Shown here: in pieces, positions 29,023-29,066 of the stretch
Position numbering within the stretch: the stretch's first letter is position 1
Layout of the letters: each line of letters starts with the position of its first letter
Source: UBA1450 sp964452355
Lineage (GTDB): Bacteria; Patescibacteriota; Microgenomatia; UBA1406; GWC2-37-13
DNA length: 29,066 bases
Assembly (NCBI GenBank): GCA_964452355.1
Contig: CAYVKV010000012.1
Coordinates: forward strand, 1-29,066
Reading direction: 5' to 3'
Notes under the pieces: model-generated
Seen by the model: the letters and a program-made list of their open reading frames with translations, nothing else
Told to the model about the DNA's origin: nothing
Databases searched by the model: none
Program-made: the position numbers and the translations under genes

Positions 29023-29066
29023 AAAATCGGTTGGTAAATTGAACACTTTGTGTTGATAGTGTAGCA

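Noticed and set aside
1..29066. CRISPR array, insertion sequence or integrase gene
   Set aside because: No regularly spaced repeats, transposase or recombinase motif was seen on either strand; the three tRNA-derived repeats are too far apart and unequal.

Overview
The window looks like chromosomal DNA from a small-genome bacterium, most likely of the Candidate Phyla Radiation (Patescibacteria, Microgenomates-like). This is inferred from AT-rich, tightly packed short operons, tail-to-tail gene overlaps, an archaeal-type class I aldolase clustered with gap, pgk and glpX, and many small membrane proteins of unknown role. No 16S rRNA or ribosomal protein lies in the window, so the placement is provisional.

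Layout. 1-3135: two small hypothetical ORFs, tRNA-Pro(TGG), an AlkA-type DNA glycosylase and two single-anchor extracytoplasmic proteins, with a 37-bp exact direct repeat. 3216-5547: an SGNH-type hydrolase, a small membrane protein, a ferric-reductase-like heme membrane protein and a DUF192 protein. 5557-9672: a four-gene minus-strand cluster read fba-gap-pgk-glpX, which covers the steps between 3-phosphoglycerate and fructose-6-phosphate except triosephosphate isomerase. 9777-11437: HIT protein, an MGMT-type alkyltransferase domain and a CorA transporter. 11432-15119: a GT2 glycosyltransferase and two large polytopic GT-C-like membrane proteins, probably for envelope glycans. 15165-18967: ClpB without its N-domain behind a CIRCE-like operator, yidD-msrA and trmD. 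19005-22504: an ABC ATPase, ABC-2 permease and GldG-type operon, then a Nudix hydrolase. 22641-24044: gltX. 24134-29066: an accessory region with a compact guanidino-enzyme-like protein, three proteins with no firm family, a class II Fic protein and a JAMM/MPN-like candidate.

Expression. At least fifteen genes have a good -10 hexamer (TATAAT, TATACT and similar) only 6-7 nt before the start codon. The predicted transcription start therefore falls on the ATG, the mRNAs should be leaderless, and no convincing Shine-Dalgarno sequences are visible. This rule also fixes several start codons downstream of the longest ORF start. Divergent pairs share or overlap promoters in spacers of 23, 42 and about 100 bp.

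Most unusual region. The right end carries two exact 20-bp copies and one shorter copy of what looks like the 3' end of a tRNA-His gene (acceptor strand, C73, CCA). They bracket the fic gene and the JAMM-like gene as if each were a separately inserted one-gene cassette. No integrase is visible. Together with the deiminase-like and kinase-like neighbours, this is a cluster of candidate protein-modifying enzymes of unknown purpose.
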